Shown: positions 34,930 to 45,119, counted from the stretch's first letter. The stretch is DNA of 47,148 nucleotides from Bacilli bacterium (GCA_024680795.1 JAILBR010000042.1:1-47148); one strand, 5' to 3'. Notes: generated by a model not told the origin, from the letters alone. Program-made: numbers and translations.

Positions 34930-36900
34930 ATGGAAAAGACAAGAGGCTACAAACTTAATAGTAAAAAAATTACTCTCGAGTTCGAACATAACCCTTACGA
35001 GACAGAAATCTTTTCTCCAAAGAAGGTTTCCTCAAAGACCATTGTTTTTCCAATTTTCAATTATCAAACTAACAAACAGTATATCGATTTGATATATGCT
35101 TTGGTCGATAGAGGTGTTAAAGTTATTACCATTAATTTGCTAAATCGTGGCGACCGTGTTTTGTTTTTCAACTATTATTACACAGCTTTCGATGCTTTAT
35201 TAGAGGACTTACACTCTAGAAAAATCATCGGAAAAGAAAAGGAAGAATTAATCATCCTTGGTATCGGTATCGGCGCTAACTTAGCTAGCTACTGTAACTT
35301 CAACAAAAGCCAAACTGTTAAAATTTCTAAGATTGTTCTTATTTCTCCGGTTAATAGATATAAAGGCGAATATCGTATTTCAAAAGAAGTGTCTAGGTTC
35401 AAGATTCCAACCTATATTTATTATGGACAATTCGATAAGGTCACAGATGTAAATACACGATATTCCATTTTCCAAAGTGGCAAAGACAACCCAAATGTTC
35501 ATTTTACTTGCTATCCTGCTACTGGTCACTATTTATACTATTCAGGACCATTAAGCATGGAATTAGAAAAGCTATATAGAAATAGTGAATTCGATTTATT
35601 GATTGGTGAAACCAAAAAGAATAAAAACCCATTTCTTCCAAGTGAAGTCCAATTAAATGAGTCCTTCTTTAACCATCTAATGAATGTCGTTAATGATATT
35701 CCAAACCGCAAACGTATTGCTTTATTATCTGATGTATGTCCACAGTTTATCAATGGAGTAGACATTGTTGTTGGATTACTAAAGAAAGAATTAGAAAAAC
35801 TTGGTTATGAAACATATGTTGTTGCTCTTTGGAAGAAATATGCCGATTTCAACTTGCTTCCAGATGATCACTATATTCCAGTCATCGCTTCTTATGCGAA
35901 GATGGTGAAGGGCCATAAAGAGCTTTTTATGCTTAAGACCTTTAATTATCAAGGCAACGCGAAGATGCTATCGATGTTTGGCTTTGACTATTTACACCTC
36001 CATACAGAGTATTCTATGAGCCAAGTTGCTATTGAATTATCCAAGATGACTGGCATCAAAATGCCATACACATACCACACGATTTGGAAGATGTATTATG
36101 AGCATAAATTTGGTGCTTTATTAGGCGACATCACATATCAAACCGCTAAGGCATTACTCTTTAATAAAGTTTATAAAGAATGTCCAACCATCATCGTTCC
36201 ATCTAAGAAGAGCTATGACATTTTGAAACAAGAATCATCTGCTAAAGACGTGAGAATTTTCCCTTCTCCAGTCAACAATGAAAGATTTGTTTTATCGAAA
36301 GAAGATAGAGAAAAAGTTGCTAAATTGAAGGTTAAATATAATCTTAAAGGCAAAAAGGTTTTAGGATATGTTGGTAGAGTTTCTGCAGAAAAGAATATTA
36401 CTGAAATAATTTATAATATTTCGCAAATTGTTGGGGAAATTCCAAATCTTGTCTTTATGATTGTTGGAGCTGGAGATGCGATTCCCGCCTTACAAAAATA
36501 TGCTAGAAAATTAAAAGTTGAGGACCATATTATTTATGTAGGTCAAATTTCAAACGAAGAAATGAAATGCTATTATTCAATGTTTGATGTCTTTGTGACT
36601 GCCAGTAACTTTGAAACACAAGGCCTAACATTCTTTGAAGCTGCCACTATGGGAACGCTTATTGTTGCAAAGAAAGATAAGGCTTTAGATGGCATATTTG
36701 AAGATGAATACAATGCCTATATTTATGAAAATCTACCTCAATGGATTGAACGAATTGAAAAGGCACTATTTGGTGACAGTAGAAGAGTTATCGAAAACGC
36801 AAAATCCACAGTTAAAAAGTATTCACCTGATAAATGGGCAAAACAAATGGAGAAGATTTATCTCGAGTTAAATCCTCCACCTAAAACAAATAAAAAATAA
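34930..36900 (+). CDS. Alpha/beta-hydrolase-like domain fused to a GT4 glycosyltransferase, probable diacylglycerol glucosyltransferase
   Basis: 656 aa. Residues 1-215 have an alpha/beta-hydrolase arrangement: GIGIGANLAS (111-120) at the nucleophile elbow, Asp169 in YYGQFDK and His200 in ATGHYLYY. The nucleophile Ser of GxSxG is Gly113, so this part looks catalytically dead. Residues about 258-650 are a GT4 (GT-B) enzyme: RIALLSDVCPQFINGVD, TYHTIWKMYYEHKFG, GYVGRVSAEKNI, and the E7E motif in ETQGLTFFEAA. This pattern matches the diacylglycerol glucosyltransferases of Acholeplasma/Bacilli that make membrane glycolipids. Divergent from a PlsC-like gene. No SD is visible before the ATG. A terminator follows. 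Confidence 0.85.
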   Translation: MEKTRGYKLNSKKITLEFEHNPYETEIFSPKKVSSKTIVFPIFNYQTNKQYIDLIYALVDRGVKVITINLLNRGDRVLFFNYYYTAFDALLEDLHSRKIIGKEKEELIILGIGIGANLASYCNFNKSQTVKISKIVLISPVNRYKGEYRISKEVSRFKIPTYIYYGQFDKVTDVNTRYSIFQSGKDNPNVHFTCYPATGHYLYYSGPLSMELEKLYRNSEFDLLIGETKKNKNPFLPSEVQLNESFFNHLMNVVNDIPNRKRIALLSDVCPQFINGVDIVVGLLKKELEKLGYETYVVALWKKYADFNLLPDDHYIPVIASYAKMVKGHKELFMLKTFNYQGNAKMLSMFGFDYLHLHTEYSMSQVAIELSKMTGIKMPYTYHTIWKMYYEHKFGALLGDITYQTAKALLFNKVYKECPTIIVPSKKSYDILKQESSAKDVRIFPSPVNNERFVLSKEDREKVAKLKVKYNLKGKKVLGYVGRVSAEKNITEIIYNISQIVGEIPNLVFMIVGAGDAIPALQKYARKLKVEDHIIYVGQISNEEMKCYYSMFDVFVTASNFETQGLTFFEAATMGTLIVAKKDKALDGIFEDEYNAYIYENLPQWIERIEKALFGDSRRVIENAKSTVKKYSPDKWAKQMEKIYLELNPPPKTNKK

Positions 36901-36909
36901 AGTATAACT

Positions 36910-36929
36910 GGTCTCTTGCGAGGCCTTTT
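36910..36929 (+). terminator. Terminator of the GT4 gene
   Basis: GGTCTC pairs with GAGGCC (6 bp, one G-U), loop TTGC, then TTTTA. Confidence 0.8.
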
Positions 36930-36973
36930 ATTTACGCGCGTTATATTAACATAATAATGTTTAGAATTTTAAT

Positions 36974-37106
36974 TCGGTATTTTTTGGCCTAAAATGTAAA
37001 AATGTGCCCCATCTAGCATATATCTCGGTATTTTTTGGCCTTTTTTACTGAATTAGTTGCATATAACTCTATAATGTTGGATAATAATAGTCACGAGGTA
37101 TTTTTT
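36974..37106 (+). repeat. Direct repeats in front of the Fic gene
   Basis: TCGGTATTTTTTGGCCT occurs twice without mismatch, at 36974-36990 and 37025-37041 (51 bp apart, about five helical turns). A third, partial copy GGTATTTTTT (37097-37106) ends at the start codon. The promoter -10 TATAAT is at 37070-37075. Repeats in phase around a promoter suggest binding by an autoregulator, probably the wHTH-bearing Fic protein itself. Confidence 0.75.
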
Positions 37107-38144
37107 ATGAGAATGTTCGACTTAAAAGGCACTGTTTTGGCTATGAATACGCCTAACATTGTTTCTTTGCTCAACTCGATTGAGCTTTACAAAGGAAAGA
37201 CCTTACGTGTTAGTGAGGCAAAAAAAGTTGACGTGCTTAAAGCTATGGCACGTCGTAGTGGCGCTGTTTCCAGTAACAGAATTGGTAATGTTTATATTAC
37301 TGATGAAAGGGAAAGCGCTATTTTTACAAAGGGTTCACAACCACAAAGTTTACAAGAATACATGGTTTGTGGTTATAGCAACGCCCTAGAATTAATCGAT
37401 GAAGTTTGCAAATATCAAACTCTAGATTGTAGTTTCATTTCTACATTACATTATTATATTTATAAGGATTATAATCCTGAATTTGGTGGTCGTTATAAAG
37501 ATAGTATCAACTACATTCAAGAATCTCAGCCAGACGGTTCATTTAAGACAATCTTTGTTTCTGCTGCTCCAGAAGAAGTTGTTGTCTTATTAGACAACTT
37601 AGTTTATCAATTCAATATGTGCGCAGCAGACGATGAATGCAATAAGTTAGTTCTTATCGCTGCATTCATGTTTGATTTTATGTGCATTCACCCATATAAC
37701 CATGGTAATGGTAGAGTATCAAGATTATTACTACATTACTTATTAAAGAAATATGGTTATGATGTCGTTGATTACTTCTCTATCGCTTATTTAATGGAGC
37801 AACACCTTGGCGAATATATCGACGCTTTCAAATTGTCCAGTAATGGTTGGTATGATAATGAAAATGATTATGAACCATTCGTTGCCTTCATTTTAAAGAG
37901 AATCCTAGAAGCTTATCGTAAACTAGATTACATCTTAGAAGTTAATAGATTAGATGAAACCGCTGAAGAAAAAGTCTTAAAGGTCGTTAATGATTCCGCT
38001 ACACCAATTAGTAAGACTGTTGTTTTAAGAATTTTATACGCCCTCAGTAAAGTAACAGTGGAAAAGGCATTAAATAAACTTGTTGATGAAGGGCGTATCC
38101 AACTCATCACTAAAGGCCGCTATTCCAAATATTTTAGAGTGTAA
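37107..38144 (+). CDS. Fic-domain protein with C-terminal winged HTH, atypical active site
   Basis: 345 aa from the ATG at 37107 (GAGG eight bases upstream); an upstream in-frame TTG is unlikely because it lies inside a promoter repeat. The Fic core is IHPYNHGNGRVSRLLL, with catalytic His195. The canonical motif HxFx(D/E)GNGRxxR has an acidic Mg-coordinating residue where this protein has His199. The usual inhibitory motif (S/T)xxxE(G/N) reads SNRIGN (56-61), Gly instead of Glu. So both the metal-binding and inhibitory residues differ from AMP-transferring Fic proteins. The last 65 residues form a winged HTH (KTVVLRILYALSKVTVEKALNKL). It precedes an EF-G-like GTPase gene by 17 bases. Confidence 0.88.
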   Translation: MRMFDLKGTVLAMNTPNIVSLLNSIELYKGKTLRVSEAKKVDVLKAMARRSGAVSSNRIGNVYITDERESAIFTKGSQPQSLQEYMVCGYSNALELIDEVCKYQTLDCSFISTLHYYIYKDYNPEFGGRYKDSINYIQESQPDGSFKTIFVSAAPEEVVVLLDNLVYQFNMCAADDECNKLVLIAAFMFDFMCIHPYNHGNGRVSRLLLHYLLKKYGYDVVDYFSIAYLMEQHLGEYIDAFKLSSNGWYDNENDYEPFVAFILKRILEAYRKLDYILEVNRLDETAEEKVLKVVNDSATPISKTVVLRILYALSKVTVEKALNKLVDEGRIQLITKGRYSKYFRV

Positions 38145-38161
38145 GAGGAGAGAACATTATT

Positions 38162-40207
38162 ATGAATACAAATAACATTCGTAACGTAGTTATATTAGGT
38201 CACCAAGGCAGTGGCAAAACTTCCTTAGTTGAATCTTTAGCGTTCACAGCTAAATTAATCCCACAAAAGGGTGAAGTCGAAAAGAAAAATACCATTTCCG
38301 ATTATACCGCTGATGAACAAAGACGTGGTGGATCAATTCAAACCACAGTCATTCCATTAGAATATAATGGTTATAAAATTAATTTATTAGACATACCAGG
38401 AAACGATGACTTTATTTCTGAAGCCATTGGTGTCACTGGTGTTGTTAAAGGTGCAGTTCTTGTTATTGATGCTTCTGTTGGTGTTCAAGTTGGCACAATT
38501 AAACACTATAACATGCTCAAAAAGAAAGGCGTTCCAACCTTTATCTTTGTTAATAAAATGGATAAAGAGGAAGTCGATTTTGACCTTGTCTTAGAAGATA
38601 TCAGAGAAAAATTAGGCAAAGAAGTTATTTCCTTCTGTTACCCACTTGGTCATGAAAAATCATTTGATGGCTTTGCTAATGCAGTTGATTTAAAAGCTCA
38701 CATCTATAATGGAAAGGAATGCGTTGAAGCAGAAATCTATCCAGATAAGAGAGATAAAGTTCTCGAATTACATAACACTATTGTTGAAGAAGTTGCTAAA
38801 ACAGATGATGCTTTATTAGAGAAATTCTTCAATGGCGAAGATTTCAGCCAAAAAGAAATCCGTGATTCACTACGTATTGGCGTTTTAAGAGGCGATTTAA
38901 CTCCTCTTATCGTTGGCTGCGCAACTAAGAACATTGGTATTCAAACATTATTGAATATGTTCATTTATTACTTACCAAAACCAAACGATCTAAAACCATT
39001 AGAAGCGCACGATGAAAATGGAAATGATAAAGTCGTTCCAACTAGTGTTGATGAACCATTCTCAGCTTATGTCTTCAAGACAATCGTCGACCAATATGCT
39101 GGTACAGTCAACTTAATAAAAGTTTGTTCTGGTGTCTTACATTTAGGCGATGAAGTATACGTTAATGGTGGAACCCAAAGAGTCAGTATGCTCTACACAA
39201 TGACTGGCAAGAAACTTGATAACGTTAGCGAAGTTGGCGCTGGTGATATCTGTGCAGTTACTAGATTAGAAAAAGTACGTTCTGGTGATAGCTTATCTTC
39301 TCCAAAATCCATTACCATATTCAAACCAGTTAAATATCCAACTGCAGTTATCTATAAGGCAATCGTTTTAGATAATAAGAACGATGAAAGCAAGTTGGGA
39401 CCAGCTCTAGCTAAGATGCAATTAGAAGATCCTGCCTTAGATGTCAAACGTAATAATGAAACAAAACAATTATTATTAGGCGGCTTAAGTGATTCTCATA
39501 TCAACTTTGCATTAGAAAAATTAAAGACCACATATAAGATTAATCTTACAACTGAAAAGATGAAGATTATCTACCGTGAATCCATCAGATCTACCGCAGA
39601 AGGCGATGGACGTTACGTCAAACAATCTGGTGGTAGTGGATTCTATGGCGTTGTTAAGATGAGATTTGAGCCAGCTGAAGAAAACGTCTTTGCAGAAGAA
39701 GTCTTCGGCGGTGCAGTTCCAAAGAACTATTTCCCAGCAGTCGAAAAAGGCTTCTTTGAAGCTCTCAATAGCGGTCTTCTCGCTGGTTTCCCAGTTATCG
39801 GTGTTAGAGGTGTTCTTGTTGATGGTAAGTATCACCCAGTTGATAGTAACGAACAAGCCTTCAAAATGGCGGGTATCCTTGCATTCAAAGATGCATATCT
39901 AAAATGCCGTCCAGTGATTCTTGAACCAATCATGAGAATTAGAGTTAATGCTGAAACAAAATATACTGGTAACATTCTCTCTGACTTAAATACTAGAAGA
40001 GCAAGAATTCAAAATATTGAAGAAAAAGAACATGGCTATCAAGAAATCGAAGCTCTTGTTCCAGAAGCAGAAATTATCGACTACGTTACACAACTTAAGT
40101 CTTTAACCCAAGCTAGTGGTTTCTTCAATCGTGAATTCGTCGATTATGAAGAATTACCAGAATACTTGAAAGATAAAGTCATTCAAGAAAATAAGATTAC
40201 TCAATAA
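38162..40207 (+). CDS. Elongation factor G-like translational GTPase (EF-G2 type)
   Basis: 681 aa with the five EF-G domains. P-loop GHQGSGKTS (13-21), NKMDK as the guanine-specificity motif, and domain IV with GGSGFYGVVKMRFEP. The switch II motif DxxGH is DIPGN (77-81): the catalytic His of translational GTPases is Asn81, so GTP hydrolysis is probably slow or differently activated. Such EF-G2 paralogues are widespread in Firmicutes beside the true fusA; their role is not settled (recycling or stress). SD AGAGGAG; co-transcribed with the Fic gene, whose relatives such as Doc modify translation factors. A strong terminator follows. Confidence 0.9.
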   Translation: MNTNNIRNVVILGHQGSGKTSLVESLAFTAKLIPQKGEVEKKNTISDYTADEQRRGGSIQTTVIPLEYNGYKINLLDIPGNDDFISEAIGVTGVVKGAVLVIDASVGVQVGTIKHYNMLKKKGVPTFIFVNKMDKEEVDFDLVLEDIREKLGKEVISFCYPLGHEKSFDGFANAVDLKAHIYNGKECVEAEIYPDKRDKVLELHNTIVEEVAKTDDALLEKFFNGEDFSQKEIRDSLRIGVLRGDLTPLIVGCATKNIGIQTLLNMFIYYLPKPNDLKPLEAHDENGNDKVVPTSVDEPFSAYVFKTIVDQYAGTVNLIKVCSGVLHLGDEVYVNGGTQRVSMLYTMTGKKLDNVSEVGAGDICAVTRLEKVRSGDSLSSPKSITIFKPVKYPTAVIYKAIVLDNKNDESKLGPALAKMQLEDPALDVKRNNETKQLLLGGLSDSHINFALEKLKTTYKINLTTEKMKIIYRESIRSTAEGDGRYVKQSGGSGFYGVVKMRFEPAEENVFAEEVFGGAVPKNYFPAVEKGFFEALNSGLLAGFPVIGVRGVLVDGKYHPVDSNEQAFKMAGILAFKDAYLKCRPVILEPIMRIRVNAETKYTGNILSDLNTRRARIQNIEEKEHGYQEIEALVPEAEIIDYVTQLKSLTQASGFFNREFVDYEELPEYLKDKVIQENKITQ

Positions 40208-40223
40208 TCACATTTAAATAAAG

Positions 40224-40256
40224 AAGTTCTCATCTTAAGATGGGAACTTTTCTTTT
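40224..40256 (+). terminator. Terminator of the Fic/EF-G-like operon
   Basis: AAGTTCTCATCT pairs with AGATGGGAACTT (12 bp, one G-U), loop TA, followed by a T-rich run. Confidence 0.93.
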
Positions 40257-40285
40257 TGCCTTAGGCCACTATATCTGTAGCGTGG

Positions 40286-40291
40286 TATAAT
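40286..40291 (+). promoter_or_regulatory. Extended -10 for the Cys-rich protein operon
   Basis: TGGTATAAT (40283-40291), 28 bases before the ATG at 40320; SD GGAGG follows. A CCAC/GTGG inverted repeat lies just upstream. Confidence 0.65.
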
Positions 40292-40319
40292 AAATTATAA
40301 AGCATCTTGGAGGATATCT

Positions 40320-41396
40320 ATGGATTTAAGTATTTTAATCAACCAAAAAGTTTTACACAAAGATGGCACTGAATTAATTGTTGCAAAAGTTATTGAGTCA
40401 AAACGTTTAGATGAAGTATCTATTGTTTTTGAAGGTGGTAGAAACTTTAGATTAATGACATGTGTTGAAAAAGGAATTATCACATTCAAAGATCCGAAAA
40501 TTCAACAACAAGTGCTTGACGCAATTGATGAACATAATGGTGTTAAGGCGCAGATTAAAATACAAAACGAAGAGAATGAAAAGATTGCCAGAGAAGTAAA
40601 TAGAAAAAAAGCCGAAGAAGAGGCTAAGAAAAGCCCTCCTCTACACAAAAGAAGAACAGGGAACAAATATATTAGAAAAGATAACCAAAACATCGCTTAT
40701 AAAGCCACTTATTGTGATGGAAATGGTAATTGGTTTACTAAACCTTGCTCTTTAGAATGTAGAGAAAAAAATTGCTCTAAAAACGCTCGTGCGGAATTTT
40801 GTAAAACCAACTCTTTATGTAAAAGGTATATTGATGGGCAAGTAACAGAACAAGACATTCAAAATAACTACTCTACTGGATTTTTATGCTATGAATGTCG
40901 CCTACTAGTTGATTATAAGGTTTATGCTGGTCTTGATTACACCGGCAAGCCATTCAACTGGCGATTAAACGACAATAGATTAGTGGTTTTAACCACAATT
41001 AAGCCAGGGTGTGCTGAAGTGGATAGAGTTATTTTCGGAATTATGCTTGTAGATAAGTCTTATCCAAAAGATGGCGATAAAGAAGCTTATGCAACAACAT
41101 ATCCAGATTGCCGATTATCTTTAACAGAAGCAGAAGCCGAAGAAATGAAATATTGGGACTACTCTAAAGGCGATAAAGGAAATAGGCCAATCCAATGGAC
41201 GGAAAGATTATGGAGATGTCAACCAGATTCAGTGTGTGCAAGGATTTTAAAGGATATGGTCGACATTATTGCTAAAAGAAACAATAAAGAGCAGCTTGAC
41301 TATGCTCAGAAGTTTTTAAATAAGTTCCTAGAAATGATTAAGATGGATGAGGATGAAATCCCGGAAAAAGACGGAGCAAGACTACATATAAAATAG
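40320..41396 (+). CDS. Unknown protein with SH3/KOW-like N-terminus and Cys-rich centre
   Basis: 358 aa; I do not recognise a named family. Residues 1-55 (QKVLHKDGTELIVAKVIESK, SIVFEGGRNFRLM) resemble a small beta-barrel, as in the GTG-I-V-x-F modules of other Firmicutes proteins. A charged Lys/Glu coiled-coil follows (about 75-105). Residues 130-205 carry about nine Cys (KPCSLECREKNC, EFCKTNSLCKRY, LCYECRLLVDY), compatible with zinc binding. The rest (205-358) is globular with no membrane helix. The coiled coil and zinc segment suggest nucleic-acid or protein binding. It has its own promoter and is followed after 35 bases by a CmpB-family membrane protein. Confidence 0.85.
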   Translation: MDLSILINQKVLHKDGTELIVAKVIESKRLDEVSIVFEGGRNFRLMTCVEKGIITFKDPKIQQQVLDAIDEHNGVKAQIKIQNEENEKIAREVNRKKAEEEAKKSPPLHKRRTGNKYIRKDNQNIAYKATYCDGNGNWFTKPCSLECREKNCSKNARAEFCKTNSLCKRYIDGQVTEQDIQNNYSTGFLCYECRLLVDYKVYAGLDYTGKPFNWRLNDNRLVVLTTIKPGCAEVDRVIFGIMLVDKSYPKDGDKEAYATTYPDCRLSLTEAEAEEMKYWDYSKGDKGNRPIQWTERLWRCQPDSVCARILKDMVDIIAKRNNKEQLDYAQKFLNKFLEMIKMDEDEIPEKDGARLHIK

Positions 41397-41431
41397 AAGT
41401 AATTAATCTATAACATAAAGGACATTGATAT

Positions 41432-42334
41432 ATGCAAATACTATTAATTTATTTATTCTTATTCATTTTTGGATGCATGCTAGGATGGGTAATTGAAGTC
41501 ATATTCAGAAGGCTTTTCTCTGCGAAGAAGTGGGTTAATCCTGGTTTTATGAAAGGACCGTGGTTGCCTTTATATGGCTTTGGTGTTATTACGATGTTCA
41601 CAATGTGTTATTTATGTGTTGCATTTCTTCCTGGATCACTAAATTTATATAATCCATTTGGCGATTTATTTGGCAGAACTGGCATTTCTGGTCCTAATAT
41701 TGCAGATTTAATACCAATTTCTTTGATGGCCATTAGCATGATTTTACTTGAATTTATCGCAGGCTTAATCTTTATTAAAGGATTCCATGTTAAATTATGG
41801 GACTATAGCAATATGAAGGGTAATATCATGGGTATTATTTGTCCGGTATTTTCACTCATTTGGTGTGCGGTTGCTGTTCTATATTATTACGCGGTAAATC
41901 CATTCTTATACAAACTCGCAACCGACATGCATGTTTACATGTTTGGTGGCGACGGACAAGTTGCCCACTTTGGGTTTATCTTCGCTATGGGTATCTTATA
42001 TGGCTTCCTTATTTATGACTTTGTTACTTCTGCTGGCTTATTTGCTGCGGTTAGTAAGTTTGCTAAGGAAAGTGGAATTATCGCTAAAGCCGAAGAAGTT
42101 AAGGCTAGTTGGAACAAATCTACTAAAGAAGTTAAGAATAAATTGTTTTCTTCTCTCCCAGAACCTGTTCAAGAAACAATTATTAAGAAACAGAATAAGC
42201 CAAAAGAAGAAAGCGAACTTAAACAAAAGATTAATGAAAAAATCTATATTGATCCTGAATTAGAGAAGAAAGATAAAAGCTCTAATTACGATGAAAAGGG
42301 CCGCCCAATTAAAATCGAAGACCAAAACTCTTAA
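41432..42334 (+). CDS. CmpB-family integral membrane protein (putative ABC transporter permease, PF06541-like)
   Basis: 300 aa. About six membrane helices in residues 1-205, starting with LLIYLFLFIFGCMLGWVIEV followed by GFMKGPWLPLYGFG, the recognisable CmpB opening. LWDYSNMKGNIMGIICPVFS is also characteristic. The 90-residue tail is soluble, very rich in Lys and Glu. No ATPase gene is nearby, so the transporter label is only a family name. Weak SD AAAGGA upstream; likely in one transcript with the Cys-rich protein. Confidence 0.85.
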   Translation: MQILLIYLFLFIFGCMLGWVIEVIFRRLFSAKKWVNPGFMKGPWLPLYGFGVITMFTMCYLCVAFLPGSLNLYNPFGDLFGRTGISGPNIADLIPISLMAISMILLEFIAGLIFIKGFHVKLWDYSNMKGNIMGIICPVFSLIWCAVAVLYYYAVNPFLYKLATDMHVYMFGGDGQVAHFGFIFAMGILYGFLIYDFVTSAGLFAAVSKFAKESGIIAKAEEVKASWNKSTKEVKNKLFSSLPEPVQETIIKKQNKPKEESELKQKINEKIYIDPELEKKDKSSNYDEKGRPIKIEDQNS

Positions 42335-42340
42335 AAATAG

Positions 42341-42369
42341 TTAGTTAAAAATACACAAATGTGTATAAT
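42341..42369 (+). promoter_or_regulatory. Promoter with overlapping palindrome for the queuosine operon
   Basis: TTAGTT (42341-42346), 17-bp spacer, TATAAT (42364-42369), nine bases before the ATG. TACACAAATGTGTA (42352-42365) is a perfect palindrome (TACAC-AAAT-GTGTA) in the spacer and touching the -10. No PreQ1-riboswitch fits in the short leader. Confidence 0.6.
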
Positions 42370-42378
42370 ATTACTACT

Positions 42379-42960
42379 ATGTCAGAAATTAAAATTAAAC
42401 ATCGTGTATTCGAAATTATAGAAGAAAAAGATAGTGGCTCCTTAATTGCTAGCTATAAAGGTAAAAAATATTACATCACTAAATTTGAACCTAAAACTCA
42501 AGCTGGTAATGAGATTACTTTTTCGTGTACAAGAATTCAAAGTGCAGGCATCAAAGCGCCACGTTTAAGATGGGTTGATAAGAAGCTCGGTTATATCGTT
42601 AGAGAGTTAATCGAAGGGGTCTCTGTCATGGAATTGATATCAAAATCAGATTTAGAAGAGGATATTTATCATCAACTTTTTCTCAATGCATACCTTGCTA
42701 AAATTAATGCAATGACTCTTAATTACGAACCAGATAAATGGATAATGAGTGATGGGAAACTGTATTATGTTTATCCACACTTTATTATTTTCGACAAGAG
42801 TAAAGATTTAATTGATAGATATTTAAGACTTTGGTTCCCAACTAAAGAGTTGGTCCAATTTCTTAGTAAAAATGGTTTAACATTCGATGCAAAGAGATTG
42901 AAGGATGAATATACAACCAATAAGGAAATTGTTTTAATGACTCTTAAACACTATAAATAA
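42379..42960 (+). CDS. Degenerate kinase-like protein leading the queuosine genes
   Basis: 193 aa from the ATG at 42379. The N-terminal half has a kinase N-lobe look: LIASYKGKKYYITKFEP as nucleotide-lobe strands and VRELIEGVSVMELI as the hinge. The C-lobe is short and lacks the HxDxxxxN catalytic loop and a clear DFG (it reads DGKLYYVYPHFIIFDKSKD), so it is probably a pseudokinase or a nucleotide-binding relative. It does not match a named family I know. It ends three bases before tgt, indicating one operon. TATAAT is nine bases before the ATG and there is no SD. An aminoglycoside-phosphotransferase-like origin is possible. Confidence 0.72.
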   Translation: MSEIKIKHRVFEIIEEKDSGSLIASYKGKKYYITKFEPKTQAGNEITFSCTRIQSAGIKAPRLRWVDKKLGYIVRELIEGVSVMELISKSDLEEDIYHQLFLNAYLAKINAMTLNYEPDKWIMSDGKLYYVYPHFIIFDKSKDLIDRYLRLWFPTKELVQFLSKNGLTFDAKRLKDEYTTNKEIVLMTLKHYK

Positions 42961-44087
<1,127 letters not shown>

Positions 44088-44088
<1 letters not shown>

Positions 44089-45119
44089 TGAATATTAATT
44101 TATTTGATTTTTATCTTCCTGAAGAATTAATTGCTCAAAAGCCATCAGAAAAAAGAGACTGTTCCCGTCTTTTATTAATAAATAAAGATGAAAAGACATA
44201 CCAAGATAAAATATTCCATGACATCATTGATTATTTACGTCCTGGCGATGTTTTAGTAAGAAATAACACTAAAGTTATTCCTGCTAGACTACATGGAATT
44301 AAAGAAGTGACAGGCGCTCATGTTGAAACTCTTTTATTAAAACAACTTGATGGAGATGTCTGGGAATGTTTAACTAAACCTGCTAAATCACTTAAGGTAG
44401 GTGCAAGAATCCACTATGGTGATGGCAAATTATTCGGCGAAGTTATTGAAGAAAGAGATGAAGGAATTCGTTTAATCAAATTTATCTATGAAGGTATCTT
44501 CCTAGAAGTTTTAGACACATTAGGTAAAATGCCACTGCCTCCATATATCAAAAAACAACTATGTGAAAATGATAGATATCAAACTGTTTACGCCAAATAT
44601 GAGGGTAGCGCAGCGGCTCCAACTGCTGGATTTCATTTCACAGAAGAACTATTTGAGAGAATAAAAGCCAAAGGCGTTGACGTTGTAGATATTACACTAC
44701 ATATTGGTTTAGGAACATTTAGACCAGTTAAGGTAGAAGATACCAAAGATCACGTAATGCATAGTGAAGTATACGAGATAAATGAAGAGGCCGCTAATAC
44801 TCTAAATAAAGCCAAAAAAGAAGGTAGAAGAATTATCGCAATTGGCACCACATCGACGCGTACTTTGGAAGCCAATATGAGTGAATTTGGTAAGTTCACA
44901 CCTACTAGAAAAAGTACCAATATATTTATCGAACCTGGATATGAGTTTAAGGCTATCGATTGCCTTATTACCAACTTCCATTTACCTAAGAGTACACTCA
45001 TTATGTTAGTTAGCGCTTTTATGGGTAGAGAATTCACTCTAGAAGTCTATAAACACGCCGTTGAAGAGAAGTACCATTTCTTCTCATTTGGTGACTCAAT
45101 GTTTATCTATGGAAAATAA
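44088..45119 (+). CDS. queA: S-adenosylmethionine:tRNA ribosyltransferase-isomerase
   Basis: 343 aa. Converts preQ1-tRNA to epoxyqueuosine-tRNA using the ribosyl group of SAM. Signatures: [60 protein letters not shown] and [17 protein letters not shown]. The start overlaps the tgt stop and the end overlaps queH by 11 bases, so all three are translationally coupled. Confidence 0.97.

Noticed and set aside
36974-37041. CRISPR array from the repeated 17-mer
   Set aside because: Only two full copies, no palindromic repeat, no third equally spaced unit and no cas genes.
38406-39902. Overlapping frames inside the EF-G-like and other long genes
   Set aside because: They are alternative-frame shadows of clear genes without own ribosome sites.
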